This document shows positions 27,997-36,119 of a DNA stretch of 64,000 bases, piece after piece. The position numbers and the translations under genes were made by a program. Where the stretch lies: NCBI GenBank assembly GCA_927407015.1, contig CAKMJT010000013.1, forward strand, positions 1 to 64,000. Reading direction: 5' to 3'. The notes beneath the pieces are model-generated. The model did no database searches. It was not told where the DNA came from and saw only the letters and a program-made list of their open reading frames with translations. Each line of letters begins with the position of its first letter. The stretch's first letter is position 1. The stretch comes from an uncultured Proteiniphilum sp. (GTDB taxonomy: Bacteria; Bacteroidota; Bacteroidia; Bacteroidales; Dysgonomonadaceae).

Positions 27997-28923
27997 TTAA
28001 TTTTTAAAGATACGATTTTCTTCTTTTATTTCGTGTACAATCGCATCTAATATTCCATTGATAAACGTACTGCTTTTGGGAGTACTGTACGATTTGGCAA
28101 TCTCAATATACTCGTTCAGGGAAACGCTGATAGGAATCGAATCGAAGGTAAATATCTCCGCAAGAGCCACTTGCATAATAATGAGATCCATGAAGGCAAT
28201 GCGGTCAAAATCCCATTTGTCGGTATGTTTTTCGATGAGGTTTCGGTATTTTTTTTCATTCTGGATGGAATCGTGCAGCAGCTTCAGGGCAAATACCCTG
28301 TCCTCATCGTCCTTGAACATCGGCAATAAAGGCTGCGTAGCCCCTTTCTCTTCAGCAAATTTCTTGATCGTCTTCAGCACGAATGTCTGTACAATCTCCA
28401 CATCATCGTTCCAGTAAATGCATTCGTCTTCCAGGATGTTATCGAGCTCCTCGTTAAGGTAAATAAACTGCTTGAAAGCCTTTCTCCAGAACTCACGGTC
28501 CTCATCGTAGGTGGGTGCAACGATGTCAGTGTACGCTTTGTAGGCGTCGGAAGCCAGTATGGCGTCCAGCAGATTTTTCACAAACGATTCGTCCTCATCC
28601 CATATCATTGGACGTTCGGAGAGCTGTTTGTTGAATTGTCCGTTCTCTCTCAACTGAAGGATGAACTTGTTATGAATCAGGTGTGTATTTGGATTCAGGT
28701 CTTCCTCGGAAGGCAGATGTTTGTTCCGTTTTGCTTCCACCCTGTTTTCATACGCTTTGGTCAGCTCCACCATCAGCAGCAGCAGATAAAAATAAAGATC
28801 ATATGATTTCTGCAGGCCGAACATGAGCTCCTTTTCGGCATTCCGCAAATCCTTATTCGTATTTTGGTACCAAGAATAAACAATCTGGACTATCCTTATA
28901 CGAATTAAATTTCTGTTTATCAT
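27997..28923 (-). CDS. nusB: Transcription antitermination protein NusB
   Basis: A 308-residue NusB, much longer than the about 140-residue E. coli protein; the long N-terminal and central insertion is normal for Bacteroidota. The start (MINRNLIRIRIVQIVYSWYQ) and the C-terminal helical core (WDFDRIAFMDLIIMQVALAEI, IPISVSLNEYIEIAKSYSTPKSSTFINGILDAI) are conserved. It binds boxA RNA with S10 during rRNA antitermination. First gene of the nusB-yajC-ybbR-coaE run; a TACTTTTG box lies 28 bases before its start. Confidence 0.93.
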   Translation of the reverse strand: MINRNLIRIRIVQIVYSWYQNTNKDLRNAEKELMFGLQKSYDLYFYLLLLMVELTKAYENRVEAKRNKHLPSEEDLNPNTHLIHNKFILQLRENGQFNKQLSERPMIWDEDESFVKNLLDAILASDAYKAYTDIVAPTYDEDREFWRKAFKQFIYLNEELDNILEDECIYWNDDVEIVQTFVLKTIKKFAEEKGATQPLLPMFKDDEDRVFALKLLHDSIQNEKKYRNLIEKHTDKWDFDRIAFMDLIIMQVALAEIFTFDSIPISVSLNEYIEIAKSYSTPKSSTFINGILDAIVHEIKEENRIFKN

Positions 28924-28950
28924 TGTTTAAATGAACTTGTTTTGGAACTG

Positions 28951-28958
28951 CAAAAGTA
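28951..28958 (-). promoter_or_regulatory. Candidate -7 box for nusB
   Basis: CAAAAGTA on the plus strand is TACTTTTG on the minus strand, a TAnnTTTG match 28 bases before the nusB ATG. Confidence 0.4.
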
Positions 28959-29195
28959 GTTATTTTTTCGGTATTTTGCATACAAATCAATGAAAAGAGC
29001 ACTTTATGTGACTCATTTCGTAACGCAATCAAGATAATTTTCGCACAGCGTGAGTTATATAACCGGTTACCTAAACCGGTATCTCTAACAATAGTGTTAC
29101 GATTCAGGTTCTTTTTTTTTAAAAAGGATTGTTTATACCTGTTCATAATTCCCGACTGTTTCGGAATGCCTTCGGGATGAGTTTTTTAATGAGTA

Positions 29196-29227
29196 TTGAT
29201 TTGTTCCGGGAATTTTTTGTAGATTTG
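29196..29227 (+). promoter_or_regulatory. Candidate promoter of the hexosaminidase gene
   Basis: TTG at 29196-29198, a 21-base spacer and TAGATTTG at 29220-29227 fit the Bacteroidetes -33/-7 arrangement, 22 bases before the ATG. The promoter therefore looks intact although the gene is broken. Confidence 0.5.
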
Positions 29228-29249
29228 TCTAAATTAAAATTTTTAATAA

Positions 29250-30482
29250 ATGAAACCCAGTATAATATCCCTGGCACTTGTTTTATGCTGGATAGCCGGT
29301 TTTGCCCAGCAGACCGAGCGCAATATCTTTATTATTCCGGAACCTGTCTCCCTTTTGAAAAAAGGCGGGCATTTTGTGTTGCCCGATGAAGTGGTTATTT
29401 CGATCCCGTCCGGAAAAGAAACGGCCTATGTGACCGGTATGTTGAAGGAAAAGCTGTCGCTGGCACCCGGGAAAAAGGTAATCGTGCGTAATGACAAAAC
29501 CAGTGCCGATATTGAATTATCGCTGAATAAGATGAAGGATGCCGTTATCGGTGAGGAAGGCTATACGCTGGAGGTAGCCCCCCGGAAGATTACGATCAGC
29601 GCCAACAAGCCGGCAGGTTTAATCTATGGCGTTCAAACCCTCTTCCAGTTGCTTCCTCCGCAAATAGAAAGCAGCAAAAGGGTTGAGAACGTTTCGTGGC
29701 AGGTGCCTATTATGGAGATCACGGATTACCCGAGAGTGGGATGGAGAGGACTGATGCTCGATGTATCACGTCACTTTTTTACGGTGAATGAGGTGAAGCA
29801 GTACTACGACAACATGGTAAAGTACAAATACAACATGTTTCACTGGCACCTGACCGATGACGAGGGGTGTCGTATTGAAATTAAAAGCCTGCCCAAACTG
29901 ACTGAAGAAGGTGCCTGGCGTACTGAGCAGACAGGATGGTTTGGCGGTTTCTCCCAGCCGGAACCGGATGCCCCCAAAAACTACGGTGGTTTTTATACAC
30001 AGGAGGAAATCAAAGAGGTGGTTCGGTATGCCATGGAACGCAATATACAGGTTATGCCCGAGATTGATGTGCCGGGACACAGTTCGGCTGCCCTGGCTGC
30101 CTATCCCGAGCTGGCCTGCTTTCCCGAAAGCGGAGATCATTTCGTACGCACAGGCGCTCCTTTCCTCGACTGGAACACCGGAGGACGACCCGTGGCTATT
30201 TATGAGAATACGCTGTGTCCTGCCAACGAGAATGTGTATATATTCATGGATAAAGTGCTGACGGAGGTGGCGGCGCTCTTCCCGTTTCCTTATATCCACA
30301 CAGGGGGGGGACGAGGCGCCCTATATGTTCTGGGAAAAGAGCCCCGCCGTGAAGCAGCTGATGAAGCGTGAAGTATCCCTCATGATGCCGATATCATGCG
30401 GATCATTACCTACCGGGGTGACAAGCCCGTCGGGCGGCTGATGAGCATCAGGACAGAGGATCTGAAAAAAAGAGCGAAGTAA
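29250..30482 (+). pseudogene. Beta-N-acetylhexosaminidase (GH20), frameshifted and internally deleted
   Basis: The first 350 or so codons are a normal exported GH20 glycosidase: signal peptide (about 1-19), GH20b domain (IPEPVSLLKKGGHFVLPDEV) and catalytic barrel (YPRVGWRGLMLDVSRHFF, YKYNMFHWHLTDDEGCRIEI, PEIDVPGHSSAALAAYP). At the active site the text should read HTGGDEAPYMFWEKSP, but a run of eight G at 30303-30310 shifts the frame so the Asp-Glu pair is lost and a stop follows at 30369; seven G would restore it. Even then the frame ends soon after KQLMKRE, because the rest of the barrel is missing. Bases up to 30482 encode what looks like the far C-terminal tail (IMRIITYRGDKPVGRL). Usual length is roughly 650-770 residues. 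Non-functional as read. Confidence 0.85.
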
Positions 30483-30485
30483 GGA

Positions 30486-30517
30486 TTTGTATATTTAAAA
30501 GAAAATCATTATCTTTG
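30486..30517 (+). promoter_or_regulatory. Promoter of rplY-pth
   Basis: TTTG (30486-30489), a 20-base spacer and TATCTTTG (30510-30517) match both Bacteroidetes promoter boxes at consensus spacing. It lies about 80 bases before the L25 start. Confidence 0.75.
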
Positions 30518-30596
30518 CGCCGCTTTTTTGAGAGCTCCCGTGTGATGGGAAATAAAGAAAGCACTTTATTTTGAGTAACACAAACAACTATTAAAA

Positions 30597-31175
30597 ATGA
30601 AAACATTTGATTTAAAAGGCGAGGTCAGGGATGATTTCGGGAAAAAAGCGGCAAGGGCATACCGCAGTGAAGGCCTGATTCCCTGTGTAATTTACGGGGG
30701 ACATGAGAAGGAAAATCTGAACTTCGTGGTGAAAAACAGCGACGTCCGCAACCTGGTCTACACGCCGGAAGTGTTTCTGGTAAACCTCGATCTGGGAAAA
30801 AAGAAATTACAGGCCATCGTGAAAGAAATTCAGTTTCACCCGGTAAAAGATACAATTTTACATATCGATTTCCTGAATGTATTTGAAAATGCACCGGTGA
30901 TCATCGAAATCCCTGTTCGCCTCGAAGGATTAGCTGCCGGCGTAAGAGCGGGTGGTAAACTGTCGCTGGATATCCGCAAATTGAAAGTGAAAGGCCTACC
31001 CTCTAATTTACCTGAGGAACTGGTTGTCAACGTAGAGAAACTGGAACTGGGTAAATCAATTCAGGTGGGTAACCTGGCTTTTGAAGGCCTGGAGATACTA
31101 AATGCCAAGAATGCCGTTGTCTGCCGTGTTCAACTGACACGTGCTGCCAGAGGTGCTGCTGCCAAAGCGGAGTAA
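30597..31175 (+). CDS. rplY: Ribosomal protein bL25/Ctc
   Basis: A 192-residue long-form L25 (CTC type), which binds 5S rRNA in the large subunit. The N-terminal L25 domain (about 1-95: MKTFDLKGEVRDDFGKKAAR, GLIPCVIYGG, VKEIQFHPVKDTILHIDF) is followed by the C-terminal beta domain (IEIPVRLEGLAAGVRAGG, LPEELVVNVEKLELG). The basic, Ala-rich tail (RAARGAAAKAE) is usual in Bacteroidota. A full consensus promoter precedes it and pth follows after 15 bp, so the two are cotranscribed. Confidence 0.95.
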   Translation: MKTFDLKGEVRDDFGKKAARAYRSEGLIPCVIYGGHEKENLNFVVKNSDVRNLVYTPEVFLVNLDLGKKKLQAIVKEIQFHPVKDTILHIDFLNVFENAPVIIEIPVRLEGLAAGVRAGGKLSLDIRKLKVKGLPSNLPEELVVNVEKLELGKSIQVGNLAFEGLEILNAKNAVVCRVQLTRAARGAAAKAE

Positions 31176-31190
31176 TCAATGAAATAATCA

Positions 31191-31751
31191 ATGAAATACT
31201 TGATTGCGGGATTGGGAAACATCGGACCCGATTATGAGCAAACCCGCCACAATATAGGTTTTATGGTGTTGGACGCTTTTGCTAAAGCGTCCAATGCTGT
31301 TTTTGAGGACCGGCGTTATGGTTTCGTTACCGAGATGCGGCTCCGCAACAAATCACTTATCCTGCTCAAACCCTCCACCTTCATGAATCTGAGTGGTAAC
31401 GCCATCCGTTACTGGCTGCAGAAGGAGAAGATAGAGACAGAGCATCTGCTGGTAGTGGTCGATGACCTCGCACTGCCCTTCGGTACGCTGAGGCTCAAAT
31501 CGAAAGGGAGCGATGCCGGACATAACGGATTGAGACATATACAGGAGCTGATAGGACAGAACTATTCGCGCCTCCGGTTTGGGATAGGAAACGATTTCCC
31601 ACGAGGGGCACAGGTGAATTATGTGCTGGAAGAGTTTTCCGACGAGGAGAAGCAGCAGCTGCCGCAACGGATTGAAACAGCAGTGGATATCATCCGCAGT
31701 TTTTGTCTGTCGGGTGTACATGTCACGATGAATCAGTACAACAATAAGTAA
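31191..31751 (+). CDS. pth: Peptidyl-tRNA hydrolase
   Basis: A 186-residue enzyme that releases tRNA from stalled peptidyl-tRNA. It shows the catalytic region [23 protein letters not shown] (His21-type), [44 protein letters not shown] and [10 protein letters not shown]. The start at 31191 begins the conserved KYLIAGLGN. Twelve bases earlier an identical start context (TCAATGAAAT) opens a two-codon frame (ATG AAA TAA), a possible decoy start. Cotranscribed with rplY. Confidence 0.95.
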   Translation: MKYLIAGLGNIGPDYEQTRHNIGFMVLDAFAKASNAVFEDRRYGFVTEMRLRNKSLILLKPSTFMNLSGNAIRYWLQKEKIETEHLLVVVDDLALPFGTLRLKSKGSDAGHNGLRHIQELIGQNYSRLRFGIGNDFPRGAQVNYVLEEFSDEEKQQLPQRIETAVDIIRSFCLSGVHVTMNQYNNK

Positions 31752-31847
31752 GATGTAGTACTGTAGTTTTTTTACAGGCAGGGGACAGCAGGCAGCATGC
31801 CGGCAGGTCCATTCAGTAATCATTGGTAAAGAACGGGTTTTCAGTGT

Positions 31848-32255
31848 ATGATGGAAGAAGTACGCATAGACAAATGGTTGTGGGCGGTACGTATTTTCAA
31901 AACACGGACCATCGCTGCAGAGGCGTGCAAGAAAGGGCGCGTGCTGATCGGTAATGTGTCGGTGAAACCTTCCAGAAATATTCGTGCCGGCGAGATCATC
32001 CAGGTACGTAAATCTCCCGTTACCTATTCCTTCAGGGTGCTTGCCACCGCAGATAAGCGGATGGGCGCAAAGATGGTGCCGCAATTCATGGAAAATGTGA
32101 CGCCGCCCGATCAGTACGAGCTGCTGGAGTTGAATAAAATAAGCGGTTTTGTGGACCGGCAACGGGGTACAGGACGCCCCACCAAGAAAGAGCGACGTGA
32201 TCTGGATCAGTTTGCCGGTTCCGTTGATCCCGATCTGTTCGATTGGGAAGAGTGA
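31848..32255 (+). CDS. S4-domain RNA-binding protein (Hsp15-like)
   Basis: A 135-residue protein with an N-terminal S4 domain (RIDKWLWAVRIFKTRTIAAEACKKGRVLIGNVSVKPSRNIRAGEIIQVRK) and a basic C-terminal tail (RQRGTGRPTKKERRDLDQF). It resembles heat-shock protein 15 (HslR), which recycles stalled 50S subunits carrying nascent chains; that fits the neighbouring pth. Two adjacent ATGs (31848 and 31851) are both possible starts. No heat-shock promoter is evident. Confidence 0.85.
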   Translation: MMEEVRIDKWLWAVRIFKTRTIAAEACKKGRVLIGNVSVKPSRNIRAGEIIQVRKSPVTYSFRVLATADKRMGAKMVPQFMENVTPPDQYELLELNKISGFVDRQRGTGRPTKKERRDLDQFAGSVDPDLFDWEE

Positions 32256-32272
32256 CGATACCTCCGGATGCC

Positions 32273-32989
32273 CTATTTCGCAGCCCTGATTTTTTTCTCT
32301 TCCTTATTGTAGCATGGTACCACCGACACGGTGTTTTGTTGCAGGCAATAGGCTACATCACTCTCTACGCCATTTTCGATCAGCCGTTGGTAGTGATCGC
32401 TCTTTATGAGATATTCCAACGGGTCGTTTTTTGCCTGTTGCCACAGTTCCAGTGCGATTCTCACTGCATCCGACCCAATGGTCACCTCACTTCTTTCCGA
32501 TAGTCTCTCGGCAAAAGCACCCCCGAAGAGTGTATCCTCCATGTTTATCCTGTTGTTCCACCCTGCACAGAGTACCACTATCCGCTCCGATGATTCCAGA
32601 CATTCGTCCGCGAGCGCGTCGATATTGGAAAAGCTGCCGATGAACAACTGTTTGCTCTCCAGTCCCATTTCTATGGCCATGGTCCCGTTGGTGGTGGTAA
32701 ACACCACCTCCTTCCCTTCCACTATCTCACGTTTGTAGTCGAAGGGCGAATTGCCGAAATCGGCAAAATCACATTTGCGGGTTTTGCGTTCTGCGCCCAC
32801 CAGAAAACCTGCCGATTTATATTGTCTCGCAATCTCAATATCAGCCACAGGAATGACTGCAACTGCACCGTTATGGAGCATGGCGCACAGGGTGGCAGAA
32901 GCCCTGAAGACATCTACCACGATAACCGTGTCGTTCACTTTTTGATAATAGGGATAGAGGGCGGGGGAAGGGCAAAGATCGAGTATCAT
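32273..32989 (-). CDS. 2-phosphosulfolactate phosphatase family protein (ComB)
   Basis: A 238-residue ComB family hydrolase. The sequence shows DTVIVVDVFRASATLCAMLHNGA, KSAGFLVGAERKTRKCDFADFGNSPFDYK and VFTTTNGTMAIEM, the conserved family blocks. In methanogens ComB makes sulfolactate for coenzyme M; Bacteroidota carry the gene without the rest of that pathway known, so the substrate here is uncertain. I chose the ATG at 32989 (MILDLCPSPALYPYY); a TATATTTG box sits 11 bases upstream of it on the minus strand, so a longer frame is unlikely. Confidence 0.85.
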   Translation of the reverse strand: MILDLCPSPALYPYYQKVNDTVIVVDVFRASATLCAMLHNGAVAVIPVADIEIARQYKSAGFLVGAERKTRKCDFADFGNSPFDYKREIVEGKEVVFTTTNGTMAIEMGLESKQLFIGSFSNIDALADECLESSERIVVLCAGWNNRINMEDTLFGGAFAERLSERSEVTIGSDAVRIALELWQQAKNDPLEYLIKSDHYQRLIENGVESDVAYCLQQNTVSVVPCYNKEEKKIRAAK

Positions 32990-32999
32990 CTTTTTTCTG

Positions 33000-33007
33000 C
33001 AAATATA
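33000..33007 (-). promoter_or_regulatory. Candidate -7 box for the comB-like gene
   Basis: CAAATATA on the plus strand is TATATTTG on the minus strand (TAnnTTTG), 11 bases before the chosen start, implying a very short leader. Confidence 0.4.
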
Positions 33008-33222
33008 ACATCTGCCGGTTAATTTTCTCACACCCGCAATGCAAAATCGCATTGTGCCATGCCGGAAAGCATCCGAAAATTCTGGCCGGAAGGATGACAT
33101 CTGTCAATGGTCGTCGTGATTGACAGGCACTTCCTGGTTGAAAAAACTGAGGTAAAAAGAGCTGCAAGCCTAAGGATGTAAGCATTTTTTTTGTATCTTT
33201 CGGCCTAATTAATATCGTCAGA

Positions 33223-34017
33223 ATGGATCTTTCCTATTTACAATCAGACAACTTTTTCCTGCTGGCCGGTCCCTGTGTCATTGAATCCGAAGAGATGGCG
33301 ATGAAGATTGCAGAGAGAATTAAAGGGATCACCCACAAACTGGGAATTCCTTATGTGTTTAAAGGTTCATTCCGGAAGGCAAACCGCTCGAGGGTGGATT
33401 CCTTTATCGGAATCGGTGACGAAAAGGCACTGAAGATCCTCCGGAAAGTGCATGACACCTATGGTATTCCCACTGTAACCGATATTCACGAGAGTCAGGA
33501 AGCAGCCATGGCCGCCGAATATGTGGATATCTTACAGATCCCTGCTTTCCTGTGCCGTCAGACCGAGCTGCTGATTGCCGCGGCAAAGACGGGGAGGGTG
33601 GTCAACATCAAAAAGGGACAATTCCTGTCGCCTGAGGCGATGCGGTTTGCAGCGCAGAAGGTGACTGACAGCGGCAATCAACAAGTGATGCTCACCGAGC
33701 GGGGTACTACCTTTGGTTATGGCGACCTGGTCGTTGATTTTCGTGGTATCCCCCTGATGAAAACATTCGGTTTCCCCGTGGTGATGGATGTGACACACAG
33801 CCTGCAGCAGCCTAACCAGTCATCGGGTGTCACGGGAGGTCAGCCGCAGCTTATTGAGACCATTGCCCGTGCTGCGATTGCCGTGGGTGCCGACGGGTTG
33901 TTCATCGAGACCCACCCCGACCCGAAGAATGCCAAATCGGACGGCGCCAATATGCTGCCGCTGGACCTGCTGGAAGCATTGCTGGTGAAATTGACCCGGA
34001 TACGTCAGTCATTATGA
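33223..34017 (+). CDS. kdsA: 3-deoxy-8-phosphooctulonate synthase (KDO8P synthase)
   Basis: A 264-residue aldolase that condenses phosphoenolpyruvate and arabinose 5-phosphate for the KDO core of lipopolysaccharide. Motifs are LLAGPCVIESEE, VFKGSFRKANRSRVDSFIG, IPTVTDIHESQEA, LQIPAFLCRQTELL, NIKKGQFLSP and VVMDVTHSLQQPN. The upstream TATCTTTC is a near-match to the -7 box. It overlaps the maf-like gene by 4 bp (ATGA), so both are translated together. Length is typical. Confidence 0.96.
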   Translation: MDLSYLQSDNFFLLAGPCVIESEEMAMKIAERIKGITHKLGIPYVFKGSFRKANRSRVDSFIGIGDEKALKILRKVHDTYGIPTVTDIHESQEAAMAAEYVDILQIPAFLCRQTELLIAAAKTGRVVNIKKGQFLSPEAMRFAAQKVTDSGNQQVMLTERGTTFGYGDLVVDFRGIPLMKTFGFPVVMDVTHSLQQPNQSSGVTGGQPQLIETIARAAIAVGADGLFIETHPDPKNAKSDGANMLPLDLLEALLVKLTRIRQSL

Positions 34018-34589
34018 GGGTAACCGACTACCGCCTCGTGCTTGCCTCCAACTCACCGCGACGGAAAGAGTTGCTCACCGGTATCGATGTGGAATATGAA
34101 GTCCGCACACTGCCCGATATAGATGAGTCGTACCCGGAAACACTGCCTCATGAAGAGGTGGCAGCCTTTCTGGCCCGTAAAAAAGCAGCGGCCTACCTGC
34201 CTGCGCTGAAAGAGGATGAGTTGCTGATCACTGCAGATACAATCGTTTTGCTGGACGGGACGATCCTCGGCAAACCTTCAGACAGGGATGATGCCGCCCT
34301 GATGTTACGTACGCTGGCCGGAAAACAGCATCGGGTCATCACCGGTGTTTGCCTTACCACGTCGAGGAAACAGGAGAGCTTCTCAGACACCGCCACTGTC
34401 ACTTTCGGTCCGTTGAGTGAAGAGGAGATCGACTATTATGTCACCCGCTACGACCCTTTGGATAAGGCAGGCGCCTACGGCGTGCAGGAATGGATAGGCT
34501 ATGTGGCGGTGGAAAAGATAGAGGGTTCCTATTTCAATGTGATGGGATTGCCCATTCACAAGGTATACCACGCGCTGAAACAGTTTTAA
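34014..34589 (+). CDS. maf: Maf family nucleoside triphosphate pyrophosphatase
   Basis: A 191-residue Maf/YhdE type house-cleaning hydrolase that breaks down non-canonical nucleotides such as modified dTTP/UTP. Motifs: VLASNSPRRKELL at the start, ITADTIVLLDGTILGKP, KQHRVITGVCLTT, DKAGAYGVQEWIGYVAVEKIEGSYFNVMGLP. The start codon lies in the kdsA stop, a common Bacteroidales pairing in LPS-synthesis operons. Confidence 0.93.
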   Translation: MRVTDYRLVLASNSPRRKELLTGIDVEYEVRTLPDIDESYPETLPHEEVAAFLARKKAAAYLPALKEDELLITADTIVLLDGTILGKPSDRDDAALMLRTLAGKQHRVITGVCLTTSRKQESFSDTATVTFGPLSEEEIDYYVTRYDPLDKAGAYGVQEWIGYVAVEKIEGSYFNVMGLPIHKVYHALKQF

Positions 34590-34657
34590 CAGGAGGGAAA
34601 GAAACCGGACATCGGGAGAAAAACCGTACAGCTGACAGTTCGAAATGAATAAACATT

Positions 34658-34665
34658 TATCTTTG
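34658..34665 (+). promoter_or_regulatory. Candidate -7 box for the aspartate kinase
   Basis: TATCTTTG fits TAnnTTTG, 40 bases before the start codon. No clear -33 box. Confidence 0.45.
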
Positions 34666-34705
34666 TGCAGGATATATAAATACATCATCAAATATAGTTT
34701 GTCAC

Positions 34706-36118
34706 ATGCTCACAGTTGAAAAAATAGGAGGCACCTCCATGTCCCAGTTTCAGGACGTATTGCAGAATATCATCAAAGGAAACCGTAAGGGAGACGCCTT
34801 ATACAACCGTATCTTCGTCGTCTCGGCGTATAACAATGTAACAAACTGGCTGCTGGAGCATAAAAAGACCGGTGACCCTGGCATCTACAATAAATTTCTG
34901 AACGGGGAGGATTACAGCAGTGCACTCGATTCGTTTTGTCAGCGTCTGCTCCTGATCAATGACGGCTTTGCCGATTACGGACTGGACCTGAAAGAGGCAC
35001 GCGACTTCATCCGTTTTCGGGTGGATCAGGCCAAGACCGTGCTCTACAGTTTAGGAAAGGTACTGGCTTCGGGATATGTGAACCCCACCGATATCCATCT
35101 GGCAGCACGTGAGATTCTGGCATCCATCGGAGAAGCTCATTCGGGCTGGAACTCCGTCAATATCCTTAATAACAATGGCATCAATGCCCGTTTCATAGAT
35201 CTGTGCGGTTTCAATGACAATGAGCCGCTCACCATCGACGAACGGATCCACAAGGAGTTTGAAGGGATTGATTTCAGCAAGGTGCTTTGTATTGCTACCG
35301 GTTACACCAAGGGAACCGAAGGGATTATGCGGGCCTTTGACCGGGGATACAGCGAAGTCACCTTCAGCAAGATTGCCGTGGAGGTGAAGGCCGGTGAGGC
35401 TGTGATTCACAAGGAATACCACCTGTCGAGTGCCGATCCCAAGATCGTGGGCGTGGAGAACAGTATTCCCGTGGGGCATACCAACTATATCATCGCCGAT
35501 CAGCTGGCCGACATCGGCATGGAGGCTATCCATCCCAAGGCGGCCAAGCCGCTGGAGCTGGCCGGCATTGACATACGCATCAAGAATACGTTTGAACCTG
35601 CACATCCGGGTACCCTGATATCACGCGATTATATCTCTCCCGAACCCAGGGTGGAGATCGTTTCCGGATCACGGAAAGTGATCGCCATTGAGGTGCATGA
35701 CCCCATGATGGTGGGTGAGGTAGGTTTCGACGGACGCATCATGCACTATTTTGTGAAGCTTGGGGTAAGCTACATCCTGAAATCGACCAACGCCAACTCT
35801 ATCACGATGGTTGTCTGGGACAACGAGAAGAGTCACGAGCTCATTAAAATACTGAAGGAGGAGTTTTACCAGGTGAACGCCCTGCCGATGGCTATTGTCT
35901 GTGCAATGGGCACCAATATAGCCTTGCCGGGATTTCTCTATTATGCCACGAAGGCCCTGTATGAAAACGGAATCAATGTGGAAAGCTTCGCACAGTCGCT
36001 CATGCAGGTCAATATGCAGTTTGTCATTCAGCGCGAACGCTATGAGGATGCCGTGATAGCACTCAACGAGGCGCTGTGCAAAAACGTACCGACGGATAAC
36101 AGGGTAACCGGTCGGTAA
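34706..36118 (+). CDS. Aspartate kinase (Ask_Ect-like subgroup)
   Basis: A 470-residue monofunctional aspartokinase making aspartyl phosphate for Lys/Thr/Met and diaminopimelate. The kinase domain (about 1-330) starts TVEKIGGTSMS and includes VSAYNNVTNWLLEHKK, ATGYTKGTEGIMRAFDRGYSEVTFSKIA and MEAIHPKAAKPLELAGIDIRIKNTF. A C-terminal regulatory region (about 340-465) carries ACT-like strands (VIAIEVHDPMMVGEVGF, NVESFAQSLMQVNMQFVI). The VEKIGGTSMS start resembles the subgroup found in ectoine operons rather than LysC, but no ectoine gene is nearby. Convergent with hflX, with one base between stop codons. Confidence 0.88.
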   Translation: MLTVEKIGGTSMSQFQDVLQNIIKGNRKGDALYNRIFVVSAYNNVTNWLLEHKKTGDPGIYNKFLNGEDYSSALDSFCQRLLLINDGFADYGLDLKEARDFIRFRVDQAKTVLYSLGKVLASGYVNPTDIHLAAREILASIGEAHSGWNSVNILNNNGINARFIDLCGFNDNEPLTIDERIHKEFEGIDFSKVLCIATGYTKGTEGIMRAFDRGYSEVTFSKIAVEVKAGEAVIHKEYHLSSADPKIVGVENSIPVGHTNYIIADQLADIGMEAIHPKAAKPLELAGIDIRIKNTFEPAHPGTLISRDYISPEPRVEIVSGSRKVIAIEVHDPMMVGEVGFDGRIMHYFVKLGVSYILKSTNANSITMVVWDNEKSHELIKILKEEFYQVNALPMAIVCAMGTNIALPGFLYYATKALYENGINVESFAQSLMQVNMQFVIQRERYEDAVIALNEALCKNVPTDNRVTGR

Positions 36119-36119
36119 A

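Larger units (their letters stand above)
28924..29249. other. Divergent intergenic region between nusB and the hexosaminidase
   Basis: No gene is supported in these 326 bases; the one minus-strand frame across it overlaps nusB and has no family look. It holds a candidate nusB -7 box (28951-28958) and a candidate promoter of the hexosaminidase. Two copies of ACCGGTT/AACCGGT occur near 29060-29082 (CCGGTTACC and AAACCGGTATC), which could form a hairpin or an operator. Confidence 0.5.

Noticed and set aside
28853..29146. 97-codon minus-strand frame upstream of nusB
   Set aside because: Overlaps the nusB start and its promoter; low-complexity and no motif.
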